This document shows, in pieces, positions 1 through 7,744 of a stretch of DNA of 64,000 bases. Below the pieces are notes generated by a model that saw only the letters and a program-made list of their open reading frames with translations, was not told the DNA's origin and ran no database searches. This DNA comes from Bacteroidota bacterium (GTDB lineage Bacteria; Bacteroidota; Bacteroidia; AKYH767-A; JAHEYN01), in assembly GCA_023251555.1 (NCBI GenBank), contig JAHEYN010000003.1, forward strand, positions 1-64,000, written 5' to 3'. How positions within the stretch are numbered: position 1 is the first letter of the stretch; each line of letters begins with the position of its first letter. The position numbers were made by a program, and so were the translations under genes.

Positions 1-1
1 A

Positions 2-226
2 CAGGATATACAGGTAACGCTTCCCTACGGTTCGGATGACGGAGTGCTGGTAGTGGTAAGAGACCTTACGGGGAGGGAGGCCTTCAGCAAGGTGATGCCG
101 CTTTCACAGAACAACAACTTCATCATTGCCAGGGACCTGCTGGGGCAGCTTACCGCAGGGGTGTATATTATCAATGCAAGTTCTGAAAACAAAGACTACA
201 GCAAGAAACTGATAATCAATAAATGA
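2..226 (+). CDS. C-terminal fragment of a T9SS type A cargo protein (5' end outside window)
   Basis: The frame is open from the window edge and ends at TGA 224-226. The visible ~74 residues carry the features of a T9SS type A C-terminal sorting domain: a beta strand with VVVRDLTGREAFSKV, a GVYIINA strand and a terminal KKLIINK. This domain takes a protein across the outer membrane and is removed or anchored there. It is closely similar over its whole visible length to the C-terminus of the next gene (458-1705), sharing RDLTGREAF, ARD-L and YSKKL, which points to tandem duplication. Nothing can be said of the main domain, which lies before the window. A strong hairpin terminator follows. Confidence 0.85.
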   Translation, partial: QDIQVTLPYGSDDGVLVVVRDLTGREAFSKVMPLSQNNNFIIARDLLGQLTAGVYIINASSENKDYSKKLIINK

Positions 227-247
227 TCTACGATCTTTAAAAAAGGG

Positions 248-280
248 AAAAGGGAGGATTGATAATCCTCCCTTTTCTTT
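248..280 (+). terminator. Rho-independent-like terminator
   Basis: A perfect 13-bp inverted repeat (arms 248-260 and 264-276) with a 3-nt loop is followed by a short T-rich run. It lies 22 bp after the stop of the partial T9SS gene and separates it from the next gene. Confidence 0.8.
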
Positions 281-457
281 ATACAGTGCTTATTCCTCTC
301 TTAGCTTTTAGCAAAAAATAAACAGTTTAGTAAAAAATTTATAAATTATGAGCTCTTTTAAAGCACTGTTAAAGCATAGACTCCCACGTTTTAGAAAAAT
401 TTATTTTAGAAATCAGGAATAATTATTTATTATTGCATAAAGTAAAATTGCCATAAC

Positions 458-1705
458 ATGACTGTTTATTACCCCCTCTCCCGAATTAATTTTGGCTTAA
501 AAAAAATTACATTCCTGATTGCGGTATTAATTCCGCTCCTGTCGTTTTCCCAACCAACCTATGATCAGTCCAGTACAAAATCCGGAATGGGTGTTGGCAG
601 CAATAGCTGGAGCCATACCTGCTCGGGATCGGACGGGCTTCTTGTAGTCGGGGCTACCAGCGAAAACAAATCTGTTACCTCTGTTACATATAACACTATT
701 CCACTGACAAAAGGGTCTTCTGTTGTTGGCGGAGCCGCAATGGAGGTTTCATTCTGGTATCTTGTTAATCCTCCAACCGGTGCTCATACGGTAGTGGTAA
801 CCCAATCGGGCAATGCAGATTTATATTGTGGTGCTGTTTCTTTTAACGGGGTTGACCAGGGTACACCTTTGGGTACTTTCTCAACGGCCAAAGCCAACAG
901 TAATGCTCCAAGTTTAAATGTTACAAGCACTGCAAGCGATCTGGCGTTTGCAATTCTTGGTACTATTGTCAGCAATCCTACACCGAATGCGAGCCAGACA
1001 CAAACGCATGAAATAGGAAATACATTATATAATGCATCTTCTACTGCGCCGGGAGCAGCGAGCGTTACCATGTCCTATACCATGTCAAGCGAAGACTGGG
1101 TTCTTATTGGAGTTTCAATTCAGGCCGCCGCAGGGCTTCCTATACAGCTTGTTAATTTTAATGCAGTTCCTGCTAGAGAAAGCGTTGAGCTTTCCTGGAG
1201 CACGGCATCAGAAAAGAACAACGATTATTATACTGTTGAAAGAAGTGCTGAGGGTATGACTTATTCAGAAGTTGAAAAAGTTGACGGTGCCGGCAACAGC
1301 TCACACAATCTTTTCTATGATTATTTTGATTTCTCACCCCTGAAAGGCCTTTCCTATTACCGTCTTAAACAAACAGATTTTAATGGAGTTTCTACATATT
1401 CTTTTACCGTGTCAGTCAATATTGAACCTCAATTTGGCGAAACACTTTCTGTTTTTCCCAACCCGTCGAACGGGCAGGATGTGAGTATTTCAATTCCTGA
1501 TGGGGAGCCTCAGAAAGATCCCATTCTGGTGGTTATCCGTGACCTTACAGGAAGGGAAGCTTTTATAAAGGTACTTCCAGTCTATGAGGATAATAACTTT
1601 GTAATCGCGAGAGATGTGCTGGAGGAGCTTAATCCCGGAGTGTATATAATCAGCGCGGCTTCTGCAAACGAAGTTTACAGCAAGAAACTTGTTATCAGCA
1701 AGTAA
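458..1705 (+). CDS. T9SS type A secreted protein, N-terminal beta-sandwich domain
   Basis: 415 residues. A signal peptide is seen at about residues 14-32 (basic KK, hydrophobic ITFLIAVLIPLL, SFSQ cleavage region). Residues ~35-225 form a Ser/Thr/Gly-rich beta-rich domain of the type opening with GLLVVGATSENKSVTSVTYN. Residues ~228-325 hold the fibronectin-III-like segment common before T9SS sorting domains (LPIQLVNFNA, then WSTASEKNNDYYTVERS, then YYRLKQTDFNG). Residues ~335-415 are the type A sorting domain (FPNPSNG, RDLTGREAF, KKLVISK). It is likely exported and displayed on or released from the cell surface. Function of the N-terminal domain is not recognised. Its 3' end lies 13 bp from the convergent stop of the next gene. 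The long N-terminal lead before KK may mean a later true start. Confidence 0.85.
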   Translation: MTVYYPLSRINFGLKKITFLIAVLIPLLSFSQPTYDQSSTKSGMGVGSNSWSHTCSGSDGLLVVGATSENKSVTSVTYNTIPLTKGSSVVGGAAMEVSFWYLVNPPTGAHTVVVTQSGNADLYCGAVSFNGVDQGTPLGTFSTAKANSNAPSLNVTSTASDLAFAILGTIVSNPTPNASQTQTHEIGNTLYNASSTAPGAASVTMSYTMSSEDWVLIGVSIQAAAGLPIQLVNFNAVPARESVELSWSTASEKNNDYYTVERSAEGMTYSEVEKVDGAGNSSHNLFYDYFDFSPLKGLSYYRLKQTDFNGVSTYSFTVSVNIEPQFGETLSVFPNPSNGQDVSISIPDGEPQKDPILVVIRDLTGREAFIKVLPVYEDNNFVIARDVLEELNPGVYIISAASANEVYSKKLVISK

Positions 1706-1718
1706 GGAGCCTCTCTCC

Positions 1719-3944
1719 CTACCTTAACAGCAGGACTTGTCCATAGCGGATTTGTTTCCCTTCGTTATTTTCCCATTGCAGCAGAAAACTGAACATTCCC
1801 GGGTTAGCATTTTTGCCATGTTCTTTTCCGTCCCATCCTGAATCCGTGCTTGAAGTAGCAAAAACTTCCTCTCCCCATCGGTTAAAAACGTGAAATGTGA
1901 ATGTCCCTGAGCCGATTCCGCGTACATAGAGTACATCATTGATATTATCTCCGTTAGGAGAAAAAGCATTAGGGATGTAGGGGATATCTTCCTTGCAGGC
2001 AGCAAAGCCAATAGTGATAGTATCTCCCGCACTGCACAAACCATCATATATAGTTACCCAGTAAACTCCCTCATGATTCACTTTAACAATAGGTGTCGTT
2101 TCACCTGTTGACCACGCAAAAGACGAGCCGTTATTCCCCGCATCCAGTTGTAATGATTCACCTGAACAGACAGAGGTGTCTTTGCCCAGAGAGACTTCAG
2201 TAGTATGTACAAAAATTCTTACAGAATCCTTTACCGCACAGTCTGTGGTCAGATAATATGTCGTGGTCTGGGAGGGGGTCACGGTTATTGATGGTGTTGT
2301 GTCTCCCGTACTCCATGAATAAGAGGGGAGTCCGTTTACTGAAAGAGTCAGGGGTGTTCCCGAGCATATCAGGCTGTCTTTTCCGAGATCAAAGGATATA
2401 TTCAGAACAGTGACCCTGACAGAATCTGTAAACGAGCAGCCGGAATAAAGATAATAAGTTGTTGACTGGGAGGGGCTGACGGTAATAGATGCTGAGGTAT
2501 CTCCCGTGCTCCACAGGTAACCCGCAAGGCCACTGGCAGTAAGGATAGCTGTACCCCCCGGGCAAATGACAGTATCTCCGGGCATTGAAAACTGACTGGA
2601 GGAATAACAGTTTGTATTGGTCATCATTGAGACCGGGGAGGAAATCGTTAACGGGGATGCCGTAATTCCGATGGTATCCATATTCCCTGCGGGGGGTGTT
2701 GTTGTGATAAAACCTGTTGACCCGGAAGAAGATACTGGCGAAGATGTGGTGCAGCTGGTATTACAGGCTGTATTTGTTTTGATAAGGAACATACTGCTGG
2801 TGTTGGTGAACATCGAAATACTCTCCCCGAAAATAACATACTCTCCGATTGGGGTCTGGTATGCGGCATTTGCATATTCCCAGTCTGAGCCTCCAAAAGT
2901 TCTGTTCCATGCCATGTTACCGGCAGAATCAGTTTTCACGAGATACATATTCAGTGCACCCCCGAAACTGAAGGTATGCCCGCCGAGCAGATAGCCTCCG
3001 TCGCAGGTTGGGCTGAGGGAGACACAATAATCATCCTTGGTTCCTCCGTAGGTTTTTTCCCAGAGAATGTTTCCTGAAAGGTCAATCTTAAGCAGGTTAA
3101 AATCCGATGCATTGGAAAAGAAACCACCATTTCCCGCGAGGAGGTAGCCGCTACTGCCGGAGCTTATAACTTTATTGCAATAATTATCCTGTGAATCTCC
3201 ATAAACCCTTTGCCACTGAACGTTTCCGACGGTATCAGTTTTCACACAATAAAAATCATAATCCCCCCCGGAAGAAATGCTTGCTGTATATCCTCCGCAT
3301 ATATATCCTCCGTCGGCAGACTGGATTACGGAAGACAGGGCGTCTTCATTGGTTCCCAGGATAAAAATCTTTTCCCACAAAGGGGTTCCAAGTGAATCAG
3401 TTTTTACCAGATATCCATCCCGGTCAAAACCACCGTTTGTATAAGTGTTTCCTGCAATGATAAATCCTCCATCTGTAGTTTGATAAACAGACTCAAAGCT
3501 GTCATAACTTGAGCCGCCGAATGTTTTGCTCCACTGCAGCATCCCGAGAGAGTCCAGTTTAATAAGATATGCATCATAAACACCTCCCCCGGTGCAGTAC
3601 GATGAGGTCCTTCCGGTGAGGGCGTAACCCCCGTCGGCAGTTTGCACTATTGCATTGGCGACATCAGGGGAAAGTCCCCCGAATTTTCTTGAAAATACGA
3701 CATTCCCGCTGGAGTTCAGCTTAACCACATGAATACTTTCATCAGGCTGAAAGCTGTCATAAGAACCAAGAAAGACGTAATTCCCATCGGAAGTAACAAT
3801 GCCGCTTATATCATCATTCCTGTTAATTCCACCGTTAAACATTTTTTCCATTGTAACCTGCGCGGCAGATTGCCGGCCGGCAATCACGGAGAAGAAGATG
3901 AAAGCTGTGATGAAATATTTCGGGAAAGGCAGTGGAATCAGCAT
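1719..3944 (-). CDS. Secreted seven-repeat propeller protein with type B (CHU_C) sorting domain
   Basis: 741 residues. Signal peptide ~1-28 ending near SAAQ. Residues ~30-390 contain seven ~50-residue repeats of the pattern Q(T/S)xDGGYxxxG...YLVKTDSxGxxxWxKxFGG, which suggests a seven-bladed beta-propeller. A Cys-bounded Ser/Thr-rich stretch follows, then three Ig-like segments with YxWSTGDTxxSITVxPSQ-type motifs (~450-650). The C-terminus (~655-741) is a gliding-motility/CHU_C type B sorting domain: PNAFSPNGDNINDVLYVRG, then FNRWGEEVF and GWDGK. Likely secreted through T9SS. It is the last gene of a four-gene minus-strand array; 13 bp separate it from the gene upstream. Substrate or binding partner unknown. 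Unlike its three array neighbours it ends in a type B, not type A, signal. Confidence 0.88.
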   Translation of the reverse strand: MLIPLPFPKYFITAFIFFSVIAGRQSAAQVTMEKMFNGGINRNDDISGIVTSDGNYVFLGSYDSFQPDESIHVVKLNSSGNVVFSRKFGGLSPDVANAIVQTADGGYALTGRTSSYCTGGGVYDAYLIKLDSLGMLQWSKTFGGSSYDSFESVYQTTDGGFIIAGNTYTNGGFDRDGYLVKTDSLGTPLWEKIFILGTNEDALSSVIQSADGGYICGGYTASISSGGDYDFYCVKTDTVGNVQWQRVYGDSQDNYCNKVISSGSSGYLLAGNGGFFSNASDFNLLKIDLSGNILWEKTYGGTKDDYCVSLSPTCDGGYLLGGHTFSFGGALNMYLVKTDSAGNMAWNRTFGGSDWEYANAAYQTPIGEYVIFGESISMFTNTSSMFLIKTNTACNTSCTTSSPVSSSGSTGFITTTPPAGNMDTIGITASPLTISSPVSMMTNTNCYSSSQFSMPGDTVICPGGTAILTASGLAGYLWSTGDTSASITVSPSQSTTYYLYSGCSFTDSVRVTVLNISFDLGKDSLICSGTPLTLSVNGLPSYSWSTGDTTPSITVTPSQTTTYYLTTDCAVKDSVRIFVHTTEVSLGKDTSVCSGESLQLDAGNNGSSFAWSTGETTPIVKVNHEGVYWVTIYDGLCSAGDTITIGFAACKEDIPYIPNAFSPNGDNINDVLYVRGIGSGTFTFHVFNRWGEEVFATSSTDSGWDGKEHGKNANPGMFSFLLQWENNEGKQIRYGQVLLLR

Positions 3945-3957
3945 CTTAATCTGCTAG

Positions 3958-5874
3958 TCAGCGAAGGATGGAAAACCGCTGTGAGCTGTTGCCTGTGGGG
4001 GTGCTCAGCAGCAGGGAGTAGATGCCATTGGTAAGAGTGCCGACGTCAATGTTATCTGTGCAAGCCCCGTCCGTTGAGAGGCGGATTTCTTTTTTCAACA
4101 CCAGATTTCCTGACACATCATAAATATTTACCGGTACTTTACCGGTATTCCCGGCATCATAAACAGAGAGGGAAATATTATTTCCGGCCTGGTTCAGGAT
4201 GAGGGAAACTCCTGGCGGACGATTTTCGAAGATAGTGTATGAGATAAGAGAAGAATAAGATGCTTCCCCGTTAACTCCGGTACATTCGAGCCGGTAAAAT
4301 ATTATTCTGCCGGCACCACTCAGGTTATCATCTAGGAAAGCGTATTTTATTTCTGAAACGGAGTTGCCTGCACCGTTCACTTTGCCAATGGATTCGAAGG
4401 TTTGCCCATCAACACTCCTTTGCACGGTAAAGTACTGATTATCAGTTTCGCTGTAAGTACCCCATTCGAGCAGGCAATTTTCATCCTGTTTTTTGCACTT
4501 CAGGTATGCCAGTCCGATAGGCAGGGCAGAAGGGCACATAACAGTATTGGTAACTACCTGGGTGGATTCTGTGAAGCCGCTGGTAACGGTATTGGCTGAA
4601 GGGACAGGGGAGGAAGATGATACCACGGAAGTAACGGTATTTTCAACAATTGATGCAGTAACGTCATTCACAGGGCGGGCGAGGGCCATCTCATTGCATC
4701 CTGCGATGCCGGCCGCATCGGTTTTCACCACTTCAATATTGGTAGCCGATGCCGCATTGGGTCCAAAGCTGGAGGTATATCCCGTAAACATATATCCTCC
4801 GTCGCTGGTCTGGTCAATAAACCAGCTTCTTTCGTCATTGGTATCTCCGTAATTACGGGACCACTGAACCGTGCCTGCCGCATCCAGTTTCACGAGCCCA
4901 TAATCCCCGGCATTAAAACCGCCCCAGCCTTCTCCCGAGAACATATAACCTCCATCGGTGGTTTGGATGCCTGTGTATGCCTGGCTGAGGGTATTCCCGT
5001 ATGTCTTTGCCCAGCTCACCACACCTTTGGAGGTAGTTTTCATCACAAACATTCTTTGTCCTACCCAACTCATGGAGTATCCGAATACAAGGAACTCGCC
5101 TGCAGCATTCTGGATAACAGAATATGCATAATCGCCCCCTGTTCCTCCATAAGCTTTCGCCCAACTTACTGTGCCTGAAGCATTTGTTTTAAGCAGAAAA
5201 ACTTCCATACCTCCTGCTCCCGGCCAGTAGCTTGAGCTTACATATCCTGTTAACACATAACCGCCATCGGCAGTTTGTTTAAGGTCGTTACAGTAATCCT
5301 GGGAAAAGGATGAGCTGCTTCCGTATGTTTTTGCCCAGGACAGGGAGCCATCGGAAAGTGTTTTAATGAGGAACATATCTGTTCCACCGGATCCGTAGCT
5401 CGCCGTATTGCCTGCTATAGCAAAGCCGCCGTCGGTAGTTTGTACGAAAGAGTTCGGTGTTTCTCCCAGGGTTCCCCCGTATGCTTTTGCCCACTGGAGG
5501 GTTCCGTCCGAAGCCAGTTTTGTAACAAGAAAATCCGTTGATCCTGCAGCTCCCAGGTATGTTTGCCCGCAAAAAGCTATTGCTCCGCCTGCATTTTCAA
5601 CGAGGCCTTTTGCTCCCCATTCCACGCCGGTTGAAGCATATGTTTTTGCCCATAACAGGCTTCCGTCCGATTTTAATTTAGCAAGCAAATAGGCTGATGA
5701 GCCAGTATAACTGCCTGAGTATCCAAATACAGCAAAGGTGCCATCATTCAGCTGGATCGAAGCTCTTCCCACTTCCTGCCCTGCATCGCCGAGAGCAACA
5801 TGAAACTGCTGTGCCTGCAGAGCAGGCGATACAGCAATGGAAAAAAGACAAGAAAGCAGGATAAATTTGTTCAT
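3958..5874 (-). CDS. Secreted seven-repeat (DGGY) propeller protein, T9SS type A
   Basis: 638 residues. Signal peptide ~1-21 (NKFILLSCLFSIAVSPALQAQ). Residues ~23-395 hold seven DGGY repeats, each ending in W(A/S)KxYGxT, predicted as a seven-bladed beta-propeller. After the seventh blade comes GCNE, a Ser/Thr/Val-rich stretch of about 55 residues, and a closing Cys (MCPSALPIGL). An FN3-like segment with ENCLLEWGTYSETDNQYFTV follows (~460-560), and the last ~75 residues are a type A sorting domain with IYDVSGNLVLKKEI and GIYSLLL. It shares its architecture with the genes at 5878 and 57322, and lies 3 bp downstream of the former, so the two are probably cotranscribed. Role on the cell surface unknown. 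Confidence 0.87.
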   Translation of the reverse strand: MNKFILLSCLFSIAVSPALQAQQFHVALGDAGQEVGRASIQLNDGTFAVFGYSGSYTGSSAYLLAKLKSDGSLLWAKTYASTGVEWGAKGLVENAGGAIAFCGQTYLGAAGSTDFLVTKLASDGTLQWAKAYGGTLGETPNSFVQTTDGGFAIAGNTASYGSGGTDMFLIKTLSDGSLSWAKTYGSSSSFSQDYCNDLKQTADGGYVLTGYVSSSYWPGAGGMEVFLLKTNASGTVSWAKAYGGTGGDYAYSVIQNAAGEFLVFGYSMSWVGQRMFVMKTTSKGVVSWAKTYGNTLSQAYTGIQTTDGGYMFSGEGWGGFNAGDYGLVKLDAAGTVQWSRNYGDTNDERSWFIDQTSDGGYMFTGYTSSFGPNAASATNIEVVKTDAAGIAGCNEMALARPVNDVTASIVENTVTSVVSSSSPVPSANTVTSGFTESTQVVTNTVMCPSALPIGLAYLKCKKQDENCLLEWGTYSETDNQYFTVQRSVDGQTFESIGKVNGAGNSVSEIKYAFLDDNLSGAGRIIFYRLECTGVNGEASYSSLISYTIFENRPPGVSLILNQAGNNISLSVYDAGNTGKVPVNIYDVSGNLVLKKEIRLSTDGACTDNIDVGTLTNGIYSLLLSTPTGNSSQRFSILR

Positions 5875-5877
5875 CCG

Positions 5878-7743
5878 TTAATTTTTTATGAATCTGCACT
5901 GACTTTGGCGGTTCCCGTCGTCGATCCTGAGAAAATACATTCCGGCGGAGAGATTACTCACATTGATTTTACCGGACAGAGTACCGCTTGCTGCATGTTG
6001 TTCCTGTTCGGATAATACATTGCCGGACAATCCGAGCACATAAATTTTCAATGTGGAATTTGCAGGAAGCGAGAGGTGGTAATCAACGAAATGCTCTGTT
6101 ATTACAGAAGTAAGTCTTATGGAGAGAGAAGGACCTGCTTTTATTGAAATAGTGCGGGAGAAAGTTTCCCTGCCGTCATAATCTGATTGCCTGATCCTGT
6201 AATAAGTTATTCCGGTGAAAGGGTTAGTATCAATAAAGGAAAAGTTGCGGGAGAATGCAGTAACCGCAGGTATTTTCACCCTTCCTGCTTCTTCAAAGTC
6301 AATACCGTCAGCGCTTTTTTCAACAGCAAAATAATAATAATCATTTTCCTGAGAGGCAGACCAGTTCAGCATATTACCTTGCTCGGTGCTATGGCCGGTA
6401 AACGATAGAAAAGCAAGAGGGAGGGGTACCTGGCAGAGGATGCTCTGTGTAGATCCGGGAGAGGGATTACCTCCGAGGGCGGGGCTCCCCGTGGCGCCGC
6501 CTCCTGCCCCGGAGAGTGAAAGTGTCCCGGAAGACGGGAGGGGGACGGTCTCCGTCAGTGTACCGGTAACTTCATTACATCCGCTGGCCCCTGAGGCATT
6601 GGTCTTAAACACAAGGAAGTTGGATCCCACGCCTCCGGCTCCGAGGCTGCTGTTGCCGTTTACAAGAAATCCCCCGTCGGCAGTTTGTATTACTCCATAG
6701 CCTTCGTCCCAGTCGGTGCTTCCGGTTGCAGATGCCCACTGGACTGTTCCGGCGTTATCTGTTTTAAAAAGCAGGAAGTCAAACACTCCAAAGCCGAAGC
6801 TATAGGTATCTCCTGCGACGGCATAGCCACCGTCAGTAGTCTGGCACACACGCCTTGCATTTTCCTGGGTTCCGCCGAAGTAAGTTTTCATCCAGTCTAT
6901 ATTCCCGTTCGCATCCGTCTTCATAAGGAATGCTTCCGCTCCATAGTAGCCTGTCACCATATAACCTCCGCCCGAGGTGGTAATTATACCATAAGCTCTG
7001 TCATTGCTAAAAGGGTCTCCGTAGGTTTTAGTCCAGAGGAGAGTTCCGTTTGTAGAGACTTTTAAAATGTAGATATCTTCATTTAGTCCGGCGCCGGTAT
7101 ATCCTGCGATAACGAAGCCTCCGCTTACTTCTTTCACTTCATGTCCGTACTGGGTCCCCGTACTGTTGCCATAAGTTTTTGTCCATAGCAAAGTGCCGGA
7201 GGAGCTTACTTTCAGGAGGTACACATCCGTGGTGCCGCCGGTACCGAAGTTAGAGGTTTCGCCGACGAGGATAAAGCCACCGTCGGAAGTAAGCTGGCCA
7301 TCCCATGCGACATCTGACAATACGCCCGTTACAGTGCCTCCATAGGTTTTAGCCCATTGCACTGTGCCATTGCTGCTTGTTTTAAAAAAGAGGACATCGC
7401 TGCCGCCGGCTCCGTAACCCATAGTATGTCCCCCGACGACATATACCCCGTCAGTAGTTTGCCTCACAAAGCGGGAATATTCGCTGGCAGTGCTGCCGTA
7501 GGTTTGTGACCACTGAAGATTTCCGTTCAAATCTATTTTCATCAGGTAAACCTCATCACTGTTTCCCCAGCTGGAGGTATTCCCTGTGATGATGTAACCG
7601 CCGTCGGTAGTAGGGCTTATGCTTTGCGCAATTTCCCCGCTGGTGCCGCCGTAGCTGATCTGGAAGGTTTGGGAATCAGCCCGGGATGCAGTGATTAAGA
7701 ATACTATGGCAACAATGCCGGCATTAGGGAATCGCATACTCAT
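5878..7743 (-). CDS. Secreted seven-repeat (DGGY) propeller protein, T9SS type A
   Basis: 621 residues with an N-terminal signal peptide (~1-25, ending TASRADSQ). Seven DGGY-type repeats occupy ~26-380, each with GxTxxxGxxDxxLxKxxxxGxxxWxKTYG; then GCNE, a Gly/Ser/Thr/Pro-rich linker and a closing Cys (ILCQVPLPLAFL). An FN3-like segment (LNWSASQENDYYYFAVEKS, YYRIRQSDYDG) precedes the type A sorting domain, which ends GMYFLRID...RFIKN. Only 1 bp separates its start from the stop of the upstream gene and 3 bp separate its stop from the downstream gene, so translation in the array is tightly spaced. It is a paralogue of its neighbour at 3958-5874. Confidence 0.87.
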   Translation of the reverse strand: MSMRFPNAGIVAIVFLITASRADSQTFQISYGGTSGEIAQSISPTTDGGYIITGNTSSWGNSDEVYLMKIDLNGNLQWSQTYGSTASEYSRFVRQTTDGVYVVGGHTMGYGAGGSDVLFFKTSSNGTVQWAKTYGGTVTGVLSDVAWDGQLTSDGGFILVGETSNFGTGGTTDVYLLKVSSSGTLLWTKTYGNSTGTQYGHEVKEVSGGFVIAGYTGAGLNEDIYILKVSTNGTLLWTKTYGDPFSNDRAYGIITTSGGGYMVTGYYGAEAFLMKTDANGNIDWMKTYFGGTQENARRVCQTTDGGYAVAGDTYSFGFGVFDFLLFKTDNAGTVQWASATGSTDWDEGYGVIQTADGGFLVNGNSSLGAGGVGSNFLVFKTNASGASGCNEVTGTLTETVPLPSSGTLSLSGAGGGATGSPALGGNPSPGSTQSILCQVPLPLAFLSFTGHSTEQGNMLNWSASQENDYYYFAVEKSADGIDFEEAGRVKIPAVTAFSRNFSFIDTNPFTGITYYRIRQSDYDGRETFSRTISIKAGPSLSIRLTSVITEHFVDYHLSLPANSTLKIYVLGLSGNVLSEQEQHAASGTLSGKINVSNLSAGMYFLRIDDGNRQSQCRFIKN

Positions 7744-7744
7744 A

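Noticed and set aside
3210-3395. Plus-strand open frames opposite the secreted-protein array (also around 4493, 6386, 9318)
   Set aside because: They are shadows of the Gly/Ser/Thr-rich repeat proteins on the minus strand, without signal peptides, known motifs or independent spacing.
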